Source: Paenibacillus psychroresistens (GTDB lineage Bacteria; Bacillota; Bacilli; Paenibacillales; NBRC-103111). Taken from it: 64,000 nt of DNA. The stretch covers positions 2,394,001 to 2,458,000 of the forward strand of contig NZ_CP034235.1 in assembly GCF_009728935.1 (NCBI RefSeq), written 5' to 3'. Position numbers and translations under genes: made by a program. This document shows, piece by piece, positions 57,736-64,000 of this stretch; positions within the stretch are counted from its first letter, which is position 1, and every line of letters starts with the position of its first letter. The notes beneath the pieces are model-generated. The model was not told where the DNA came from and did no database searches. It saw only the letters and a list, made by a program, of their open reading frames with translations.

Positions 57736-59037
57736 ATGAAAGCAAGCTGGGAAAAAATAGAGAAGAACCATGGGGTTCTTACGATTGAGGTTGAAGCAGA
57801 TCAAGTATCTGTAGGATTGGACAAAGCATTTAAGAAAGTATCGGCGAAAGCCAACATCCCTGGATTCCGTAAAGGGAAAGTGCCACGCTCCATTTTTGAA
57901 GCTAAGTTTGGCGTTGAAAGCTTATACCAGGATGCATTGGATATTTTACTTCCTGAAGCATATTCGCAAGCGGTTAAAGAAACGGGTATTAATCCGATTG
58001 ACCGTCCAGAAGTAGATGTACAGCAAATGGAAAAAGGCCAACCGCTTAAATTCACTGCTAAGGTTGAAGTTAAACCGGAAGTGCAGTTAGGTGAATATAA
58101 AGGATTAGAAATCGCGGATACAGCTAAAGAAGTTACTACAGAAGAGTTAGAAGCTGAATTGACTAAGCTTCAACAAAGACACGCCGAGCTTATTGTTGTT
58201 GAAGAAGGACAAGCTGAAAACGGCGATTCCACAATCATTGATTTTGATGGCTACTTGGATGGAGTTGCTTTCGAAGGCGGCAAAGGTGAAAGACATGCCC
58301 TAGAGCTAGGATCAAACAGCTTCATTCCTGGATTCGAAGATCAAGTTGTTGGAATGGGTATTGGCGATGATAAGGATATTGAAGTTACTTTCCCTGAGGA
58401 CTATCAAGCTGAAGAGCTTAAAGGTAAAGCAGTAGTCTTTAAGGTAAAGCTTCATGAAATTAAACGCAAAAATTTGCCGGCTCTAGACGATGAGTTTGCT
58501 AAGGATGTTAGTGAATTCGATACTTTGGAGGAATTCAAAGTAGATTTGTCTAAACGCTTAGCAGAGAAGAATGACCAAACAGCTAAACGCGATCAAGAAA
58601 ATCAACTCGTTGAACTAGTTGCTGCATCAGCAGATGTTGCGATTCCACAGGTTATGGTGGACGCGGAAGTTGAATTGATGCTGAATGATTTCGCTAATCG
58701 TCTTAAGTCACAAGGAATGACTTTAGAAATGTATTTCCAATTCTCTGGTCAAGATGAGTCCGTTCTTAAAGCTCAAATGTCTGGCGATGCTGAAAAACGT
58801 GTACGCAATAACCTCGTGCTTGAAGCAGTTGCTAAAGCAGAAGGCATCGAAGTTACCGATGAAGAATTAACGGAAGAATTAGATAAAATGGCGCAAACCT
58901 ACAAAAGAACGATTGAAGATATCCGTTCTATATTAGAGGCTAACGGCAATCTAGAGAGCATGAAGTTAGAGCTGGTTGTCAAAAAAACCATTGATTTCTT
59001 GCTTGCTAACAGTAAAGTTGTTCCAGCTTCAGCATAA
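57736..59037 (+). CDS. tig: Trigger factor
   Basis: This 433-residue ribosome-associated chaperone and peptidyl-prolyl isomerase has an N-terminal ribosome-binding domain with the signature GFRKGKVPRSIFEAKFG. A FKBP-type PPIase domain at ~160-245 (ENGDSTIIDFDGYLDGVAFE, ELGSNSFIPGFEDQVVGM) and a helical C-terminal chaperone domain (VPQVMVDAEVELMLNDFANR-like) follow. It binds nascent chains at the exit tunnel. GGAGGGG precedes the ATG. tig, clpP and clpX follow in that order as in many Firmicutes. A short stem-loop separates it from clpP. Confidence 0.97.
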   Translation: MKASWEKIEKNHGVLTIEVEADQVSVGLDKAFKKVSAKANIPGFRKGKVPRSIFEAKFGVESLYQDALDILLPEAYSQAVKETGINPIDRPEVDVQQMEKGQPLKFTAKVEVKPEVQLGEYKGLEIADTAKEVTTEELEAELTKLQQRHAELIVVEEGQAENGDSTIIDFDGYLDGVAFEGGKGERHALELGSNSFIPGFEDQVVGMGIGDDKDIEVTFPEDYQAEELKGKAVVFKVKLHEIKRKNLPALDDEFAKDVSEFDTLEEFKVDLSKRLAEKNDQTAKRDQENQLVELVAASADVAIPQVMVDAEVELMLNDFANRLKSQGMTLEMYFQFSGQDESVLKAQMSGDAEKRVRNNLVLEAVAKAEGIEVTDEELTEELDKMAQTYKRTIEDIRSILEANGNLESMKLELVVKKTIDFLLANSKVVPASA

Positions 59038-59050
59038 GACAAGATAGGGA

Positions 59051-59075
59051 GGCACGTTATTAAACGTGCCTTTCG
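59051..59075 (+). terminator. Weak stem-loop between tig and clpP
   Basis: GGCACGTT (59051-59058) and AACGTGCC (59063-59070) pair around ATTA, followed by TTTCG. It may only partly stop transcription. Confidence 0.5.
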
Positions 59076-59172
59076 TCTACGGAAAATATCAGGATCCCTG
59101 AAAAATGACATTGCTTCGTAAACATGATAAAATTAAGAAGCTTTAAAATTTAGAGGTAAAGGGGTTGGCTAT

Positions 59173-59772
59173 ATGAATCTAATACCTATGGTTGTGGAAC
59201 AAGAGGCGCGCGGAGAAAGGTCTTACGACATTTACTCGCGATTGCTCAAGGACCGCATCATCTTTATCGGGAGTGCGATTGACGACGATGTAGCCAATCT
59301 GGTCATCGCACAGCTTCTGTTTCTTTCAGCTCAAGATGCCGAGAAAGATATTCACTTGTACATTAATTCTCCAGGTGGTTCTGTTACGGCTGGTATGGGG
59401 ATTTATGATACGATGCAATTTATTAAGCCAGATGTATCTACGATTTGTGTAGGTATGGCAGCTAGTATGGGTTCGATTCTGCTAACTGCAGGAGCGAAAG
59501 GGAAACGTTTCTCACTACCCAATAGTGAAGTGATGATTCACCAGCCGCTTGGTGGTATAAGTGGTCAAGCAACAGATATTAAAATTCATGCCGATTGGAT
59601 CCAGAAGACTAAGCATAAACTGAATTTGATTTATGTTGAACGTACTGGCCAACCGATTGAAAAGATCGAACGCGATACGGACAGAGATAATTTCATGAGC
59701 GCCGAGGAAGCGAAAGACTACGGTTTGATTGATCAGGTTATCACTCGCATCGATTCGAATAAAAAGGAGTGA
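59173..59772 (+). CDS. clpP: ATP-dependent Clp protease proteolytic subunit
   Basis: This 199-residue serine protease has catalytic Ser98 (GMAASMGSI), His123 (MIHQPLGG) and Asp172 in the canonical positions. The [16 protein letters not shown] segment and the hydrophobic N-terminal loop are intact. Tetradecamers form a barrel that degrades proteins fed by ClpX or ClpC. It lies 5 bases before the clpX start, so the two subunits are co-produced. No CtsR heptad is obvious upstream, although a weak ATGACA/TAAAAT promoter lies 40 bases before the gene. Confidence 0.98.
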   Translation: MNLIPMVVEQEARGERSYDIYSRLLKDRIIFIGSAIDDDVANLVIAQLLFLSAQDAEKDIHLYINSPGGSVTAGMGIYDTMQFIKPDVSTICVGMAASMGSILLTAGAKGKRFSLPNSEVMIHQPLGGISGQATDIKIHADWIQKTKHKLNLIYVERTGQPIEKIERDTDRDNFMSAEEAKDYGLIDQVITRIDSNKKE

Positions 59773-59776
59773 TCCG

Positions 59777-61069
59777 ATGTTTAAATTTAATGAAGAAAAA
59801 GGCCAATTGAAATGTTCCTTTTGCGGTAAATCACAGGATCAAGTTCGCAAGCTAGTTGCAGGTCCAGGTGTTTATATTTGTGATGAATGTATTGAGCTTT
59901 GTACGGAGATAGTGGAAGAAGAACTAGGGCATGAGGAAGATTTAGATCTTAAGGATGTTCCTAAGCCTAAAGAAATCAATTCCATTCTAGATCAATATGT
60001 AATTGGACAGGATCAAGCTAAGAAATCTCTAGCTGTTGCTGTATACAACCATTATAAACGGATCAATTCACAGAATAAGCTTGAGGACGTAGAATTGCAA
60101 AAGAGTAATATTTTGCTGTTGGGTCCAACAGGTAGCGGTAAAACCTTGCTTGCTCAAACCTTAGCCAAGATTTTGAATGTTCCATTTGCTATAGCAGATG
60201 CAACTTCATTGACCGAAGCGGGTTATGTAGGTGAGGATGTCGAGAACATTCTGCTTAAATTGATTCAAGCTGCCGATTATGACGTGGAGAAAGCAGAACG
60301 CGGCATTATCTATATTGATGAAATCGATAAGGTTGCCCGTAAATCGGAGAATCCATCGATTACACGTGATGTTTCAGGCGAAGGCGTACAACAAGCATTA
60401 TTAAAAATTCTTGAAGGCACAGTTGCTTCTGTACCACCCCAAGGCGGGCGTAAGCATCCACATCAGGAATTCATTCAAATTGATACCACGAACATTTTGT
60501 TTCTTTGTGGCGGAGCTTTTGACGGCTTAGAATCCATCATCAAACGTCGGATTGGTAAAAAAGTTATCGGCTTTAGCAACGAAGGGCACAAAATTGATCT
60601 TAAGCCAGGCGAATATCTATCCATGGTTTTACCAGAGGATTTATTGAAATTCGGCTTGATTCCAGAGTTTGTTGGTCGTCTGCCGGTTATTTCATCCCTA
60701 GAGCCTTTGGATGAGAATGCGTTAATGCGTATTCTGACAGAGCCAAAGAATGCTTTAGTGAAGCAATACCAGAAGCTTCTTGAAATGGATAATGTAGCTT
60801 TGGAGTTCAACCAAGAATCACTTGAAGCCATTGCCAAAGAAGCGATTAAACGTAATACAGGAGCGCGTGGACTTAGAGCGATCATCGAAGCTATTATGCT
60901 GGATGTGATGTTTGATATTCCTTCACGTACCGATGTCACTAGCTGCCTCGTAACTAAAGAAGTTGTCTTGGACAAAGTTCATCCTACACTTACGCTTAAA
61001 GAAGGCAAGGATATTAAAGAAGCTAAAGAACCTAAGGAAAGCGCTAAGAAGAAAGAAGAAAGCGCCTAA
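59777..61069 (+). CDS. clpX: ATP-dependent Clp protease ATP-binding subunit
   Basis: This 430-residue AAA+ unfoldase has an N-terminal zinc-binding domain with [10 protein letters not shown] and CDECIELC. The Walker A motif is [14 protein letters not shown], Walker [15 protein letters not shown], and the IGF loop that docks on ClpP is in [10 protein letters not shown]. The RGLRAIIE sensor-2 region closes the AAA module, and a Lys/Glu-rich tail ends the protein. ATG 59777 has AAGGAG 10 bases upstream, inside the end of clpP; a longer frame from 59729 overlaps clpP and lacks support. ispG follows after 84 bases. Confidence 0.98.
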   Translation: MFKFNEEKGQLKCSFCGKSQDQVRKLVAGPGVYICDECIELCTEIVEEELGHEEDLDLKDVPKPKEINSILDQYVIGQDQAKKSLAVAVYNHYKRINSQNKLEDVELQKSNILLLGPTGSGKTLLAQTLAKILNVPFAIADATSLTEAGYVGEDVENILLKLIQAADYDVEKAERGIIYIDEIDKVARKSENPSITRDVSGEGVQQALLKILEGTVASVPPQGGRKHPHQEFIQIDTTNILFLCGGAFDGLESIIKRRIGKKVIGFSNEGHKIDLKPGEYLSMVLPEDLLKFGLIPEFVGRLPVISSLEPLDENALMRILTEPKNALVKQYQKLLEMDNVALEFNQESLEAIAKEAIKRNTGARGLRAIIEAIMLDVMFDIPSRTDVTSCLVTKEVVLDKVHPTLTLKEGKDIKEAKEPKESAKKKEESA

Positions 61070-61153
61070 TTACACTATACTTTCCAAACGACTCCTCCAA
61101 TTCGGTTTATCTCCGGAGCGGAGGATGTTTGGTGTCATGGGAGAGAGAATTAT

Positions 61154-62251
61154 ATGTTCCTTCGTACGGATACAGTGCCGGTTAGAGTTGGCGATTTAAC
61201 CATTGGCGGTAATAATGAAGTGCTGATTCAAAGCATGTGCACAACCAAAACAGCAGATGTGAAAGCAACGGTTGCTGAGATTCTTAGACTAGAAGAAGCG
61301 GGCTGCCAGCTGGTTCGTGTTACGGTGAATAATAATGAAGCAGCGGATGCAATTAAAGAAATTAAAAGACAGATTTCAATTCCGCTTGTTGCGGATATTC
61401 ACTTTGATCATCGACTTGCTCTGACCGCTATCAAGAACGGTATAGATAAAGTAAGAATTAATCCCGGCAATATTGGAAAACGCGATAAAGTGGAAGCTGT
61501 TGTAAGAGCTTGTAAAGAACGCGGCATTCCGATTCGTATTGGGGTTAATGCGGGTTCATTAGAAAAACATCTTTTGGACAAATATGGGTATCCTACTCCA
61601 GAAGCAATGGTAGAAAGCGCACTTTTTCATATTGGCATTTTGGAAGAGCTGGATTTTAGAGATATCATAGTTTCGTTAAAAGCATCAGATGTGCCAATGG
61701 CGATTCAAGCTTATACGAAAGCTGCTGCAAGCTTTAAGTACCCTTTGCATTTAGGGATTACAGAATCCGGGACGCTTTATTCGGGAACGATTAAAAGCTC
61801 TGCAGGCTTAGGTGCACTTCTAGCTCAAGGGATTGGCTCTACAGTGCGCATTTCATTAAGCGCCGACCCTGTGGAAGAAGTGAAAGCCGCTCGCGAGCTC
61901 TTGAAAGTATTTGGACTTATTTCTAATGCAGCTACTTTGATTTCATGCCCAACCTGCGGTCGTTTGGATATTGACCTTTTTACGATTGCTAACGAAGTAG
62001 AAGACTATATTGCCAAAATTAAAGTGCCCATTAAAGTTTCCGTTTTAGGCTGTGCTGTTAATGGCCCAGGGGAAGCGCGTGAAGCGGATATTGGTATCGC
62101 TGGAGCAAGAGGCGAAGGCATGTTGTTCCGATATGGGGAAATGATTCGCAAGGTCCCTGAAGCGGAGCTTCTAAGTGAATTGAAAAAAGAAATCGATATT
62201 ATTGTCAAGCATTATGAGCTGACCGGAACGATACCTGGGAGAAAGCACTAA
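61154..62251 (+). CDS. ispG: 4-hydroxy-3-methylbut-2-en-1-yl diphosphate synthase
   Basis: This 365-residue enzyme carries out the penultimate step of the MEP isoprenoid pathway. It begins [20 protein letters not shown] and has a TIM barrel with [30 protein letters not shown] and [15 protein letters not shown]. The C-terminal [4Fe-4S] domain has cysteines in [10 protein letters not shown] and the conserved [20 protein letters not shown]. It supplies polyprenyl precursors that the envelope glycosyltransferases would use as carriers. Full length; GGGAGAGAG precedes the ATG. Confidence 0.97.
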   Translation: MFLRTDTVPVRVGDLTIGGNNEVLIQSMCTTKTADVKATVAEILRLEEAGCQLVRVTVNNNEAADAIKEIKRQISIPLVADIHFDHRLALTAIKNGIDKVRINPGNIGKRDKVEAVVRACKERGIPIRIGVNAGSLEKHLLDKYGYPTPEAMVESALFHIGILEELDFRDIIVSLKASDVPMAIQAYTKAAASFKYPLHLGITESGTLYSGTIKSSAGLGALLAQGIGSTVRISLSADPVEEVKAARELLKVFGLISNAATLISCPTCGRLDIDLFTIANEVEDYIAKIKVPIKVSVLGCAVNGPGEAREADIGIAGARGEGMLFRYGEMIRKVPEAELLSELKKEIDIIVKHYELTGTIPGRKH

Positions 62252-62262
62252 TATAATTTATG

Positions 62263-62294
62263 GCCGCTGACTGATCTGGTTTGGCGGTTTTTTC
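62263..62294 (+). terminator. Weak terminator after ispG
   Basis: GCCGC (62263-62267) can pair with GCGGT (62284-62288 region) with one G-T, and six T follow. The stem is short. Confidence 0.4.
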
Positions 62295-62318
62295 ATCTAA
62301 AATATAGGAGGTCTTCAT

Positions 62319-63362
62319 TTGAAAATTTTAAGAGCGGGCTTAATTGGCTATGGTTTCTCTGGGGAAATTTTTCATGCACCTTTTATAAAAGCTTTGGAAG
62401 GCTACGAACTAAGTAAAGTAGTTTCATCGAATCCCACTAAAGTGCATAATCATTTTCCAGAGGTGGAGGTGATCGAGAGCGTCGATGAGCTTTTGGCTGA
62501 TGAGCTTATTGATCTTGTCATCATTACTACACCTAACACTACCCATCATTCTATCGCCAAAAAGGCATTGTTAGCTGGAAAGCATGTTGTTGTGGAAAAG
62601 CCTTTTGTTAATCAAGCTAAGGATGCAGAAGAGTTAATTGAGCTAGCTGCAAACTCGCAGAAAATCATAACTGTTTTTCAAAACAGACGTTGGGATAACG
62701 ATTTTTTAACAGTCAAGCAATGTATAGAATCGGGAGCATTGGGTGAAATTTTTACATTTGAATCTCACTTTGATCGTTTTCGACCTCAGGTTACGGAGCG
62801 CTGGAGAGAACAGGATCTTGAAGGCTCAGGTATTCTCTATGATTTAGGTGCGCATTTAATTGATCAAGCGCTTCAGTTATTTGGATTGCCGGAAACGATA
62901 CAAGGCGATGTACAGGTTCAAAGAAATGATGGACTGGTAGACGATTATTTTCATATTGTTTTGGGGTATGGGAAATTACGTGTGATTCTGCATTCAAGCT
63001 GTATAGTTATGAGTGTGGGACCACGCTTTCAGGTGCATGGGAATAAGGGCAGCTTTGTTAAATATGGCATGGATTCGCAAGAAGCAGCCTTAAAAACCGG
63101 AAAAATTCCAGGAACGTTAGAATGGGGCTGGGATAGCGAAGATAGCTATGGGGCGCTTAATATCCGCAAGGATGAGATAGATGTGTTAAGTAAGGTTGAG
63201 ACGATTCCGGGATCGTATCAATCGTTTTATCAAGAGCTTTATCATAGCATAGTTGATGCTGGAGCTGTGCCTGTTGATGCTGTGGATGCGATGAATACAA
63301 TAAAAGTGATTGAAGCTGTGAAGGCAAGCAGTTTGGAGAAAAGAACATTACTATTTACTTAA
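62319..63362 (+). CDS. Gfo/Idh/MocA-family oxidoreductase
   Basis: This 347-residue NAD(P)-dependent oxidoreductase has the Rossmann N-terminus GLIGYGFSGEIFHAPFI. The EKP motif is in HVVVEKPF, followed by FQNRRWDNDFLTVKQCIESG, the catalytic-region GSGILYDLGAHLIDQALQLF and a C-terminal beta sheet. Substrates of this group are sugars and cyclitols. The TTG start has AGGAGG upstream. It is downstream of ispG but separated by a weak terminator. Confidence 0.9.
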   Translation: MKILRAGLIGYGFSGEIFHAPFIKALEGYELSKVVSSNPTKVHNHFPEVEVIESVDELLADELIDLVIITTPNTTHHSIAKKALLAGKHVVVEKPFVNQAKDAEELIELAANSQKIITVFQNRRWDNDFLTVKQCIESGALGEIFTFESHFDRFRPQVTERWREQDLEGSGILYDLGAHLIDQALQLFGLPETIQGDVQVQRNDGLVDDYFHIVLGYGKLRVILHSSCIVMSVGPRFQVHGNKGSFVKYGMDSQEAALKTGKIPGTLEWGWDSEDSYGALNIRKDEIDVLSKVETIPGSYQSFYQELYHSIVDAGAVPVDAVDAMNTIKVIEAVKASSLEKRTLLFT

Positions 63363-63372
63363 AATAAACCAA

Positions 63373-63413
63373 TCCTCTCGAGATAACATTACTTTTATGT
63401 TATATTGAGAGGA
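63373..63413. repeat. Two-tier inverted repeat after the oxidoreductase gene
   Basis: TCCTCTC (63373-63379) with GAGAGGA (63407-63413) outside, and ATAACAT (63383-63389) with ATGTTAT (63397-63403) inside, separated by GAG/ATT. There is no T-run; it may be a terminator variant or a transcript-stabilising fold. Confidence 0.5.
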
Positions 63414-63449
63414 AATTTAATACATATTTAGACAAGAGGAAAGGTGGCT

Positions 63450-64000
63450 TTGATTTACGTTATGAGAGGGTTAACGAATCGATTGAAGCTTGGAATGATT
63501 ACCGTTTTAGGTTTTATTATGGCAGTTTGCATTTTGATTGCTTTTACAACGCAAACAACTAGTGCTTCTGAGAATTTATTAGGAAATAGCGGCCTAGAAG
63601 AAATTTCCTCGGATATACCTACCTTGTGGTCAACCGTGGTTTACGAGGAAGGAAAAACCAATTTTACTATCGGCCAAGAGGGGCCACATTCGGGCTCATC
63701 TTATATTACGATCGAAAGTCTGCAAGCTAACGATGCACGTTGGGTTCAGAAAATAAAGGTCAAAGCAAACACAATCTATAAATTATCTGGTTGGGCTAAG
63801 ACAGATAATGTTGGAACTAATGCTAAAGGGGCTAACATCTCTATAGAAGGCATCGCAGATAGCTCTGTCGATATAAAGGGAACCTCGGATTGGCAGCCGC
63901 TTGAGATGTATCTCAAGACCGATAAGAAACAAGAGGAACTGGCTTTTTTAGCAAGACTTGGGGGTTATGGTTCGGCTAATACCGGAAAAGCTTCCTTTGA
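63450..64000 (+). CDS. Membrane-anchored or secreted protein with a carbohydrate-binding-like domain (3' part outside window)
   Basis: The frame is open to the window edge, giving 183 residues. An N-terminal membrane segment or uncleaved signal (LGMITVLGFIMAVCILIAFT) is followed by a beta-sandwich domain: NLLGNSGLEEISSDIPTLWS, ANDARWVQKIKVKANTIYKL, SGWAKTDNVG and TSDWQPLEMYLKTDKKQEEL. This resembles carbohydrate-binding CBM4/CBM6-like modules that precede glycosyltransferase domains in Paenibacillus. TTG 63450 has AAAGGTGG upstream; ATG 63462 is an alternative. The full function depends on the missing part. Confidence 0.65.
   Translation, partial: MIYVMRGLTNRLKLGMITVLGFIMAVCILIAFTTQTTSASENLLGNSGLEEISSDIPTLWSTVVYEEGKTNFTIGQEGPHSGSSYITIESLQANDARWVQKIKVKANTIYKLSGWAKTDNVGTNAKGANISIEGIADSSVDIKGTSDWQPLEMYLKTDKKQEELAFLARLGGYGSANTGKASF

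Overview
The window looks like a chromosomal segment of a low-GC Gram-positive, endospore-former-type bacterium, most likely of the Paenibacillaceae. The evidence is strong AGGAGG-type ribosome binding sites with many TTG/GTG starts, the conserved run of a YsoA-like gene, tig, clpP, clpX and ispG, a Mn-dependent pyrophosphatase (ppaC), lipoprotein-based sugar importers without their own ATPase, VanY- and Amidase_3-type wall enzymes, and secreted proteins with copper-amine-oxidase-N ('stalk') domains. The genus is inferred from gene content; no rRNA gene is present.

Layout. 1-4.6 kb: a minus-strand peptide-detoxification locus (response regulator, histidine kinase, then ABC ATPase, permease and a second ATPase cut by the window edge), split by a MazF-type toxin-antitoxin pair on the opposite strand. 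4.7-15.5 kb: a carbohydrate-utilisation locus with a GntR/LacI-type regulator, a GH38 alpha-mannosidase, two sugar permeases, a lipoprotein binding protein and an unclassified glycosidase-like protein. 15.7-22.9 kb: an accessory stretch of single genes (Imm-5-like protein, SRPBCC, ArsR, azoreductase, HD protein, GNAT, redoxin, VOC), two broken genes (an HxlR regulator with a nonsense codon and a truncated acetyltransferase), a secreted Gly/Gln-repeat protein and several palindromic repeats. 23.1-27.0 kb: a hexuronate operon (kduI, DeoR-type regulator, kduD, KDPG aldolase) followed by a phosphoesterase. 28.0-31.9 kb: a second GntR/LacI regulator, a MurG paralogue, small unknown proteins and a sugar-nucleotidyltransferase, forming a compact uncharacterised cassette.

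32-36.7 kb: mixed housekeeping and secreted proteins, ending with an orphan response regulator whose phosphoacceptor Asp is Glu. 36.7-48.6 kb: a cell-envelope block with a VanY-type carboxypeptidase, a large PMT-family glycosyltransferase, GtrA, an SgrR-like regulator, membrane proteins, PAP2, a DPM1/GtrB-type glycosyltransferase and an amidase. The GT2, GtrA and PMT proteins could supply, flip and use a polyprenyl-phosphate sugar. 48.6-56.4 kb: single metabolic genes, a phage-like divergent XRE/small-HTH switch with a clear operator, and a secreted protein carrying two copies of a four-His helical domain. 56.4-62.3 kb: tRNA-Arg(TCT) and the protein-quality-control run ending in ispG. 62.3-64.0 kb: a Gfo/Idh/MocA oxidoreductase and the start of a secreted or membrane protein that runs off the window.

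The most notable points are the nucleotidyltransferase/MurG cassette with its small proteins, the response regulator with Glu52, the duplicated four-His domain, two genes whose ribosome binding sites point to ATA start codons, several nested palindromic intergenic elements, and three recent-looking gene lesions.
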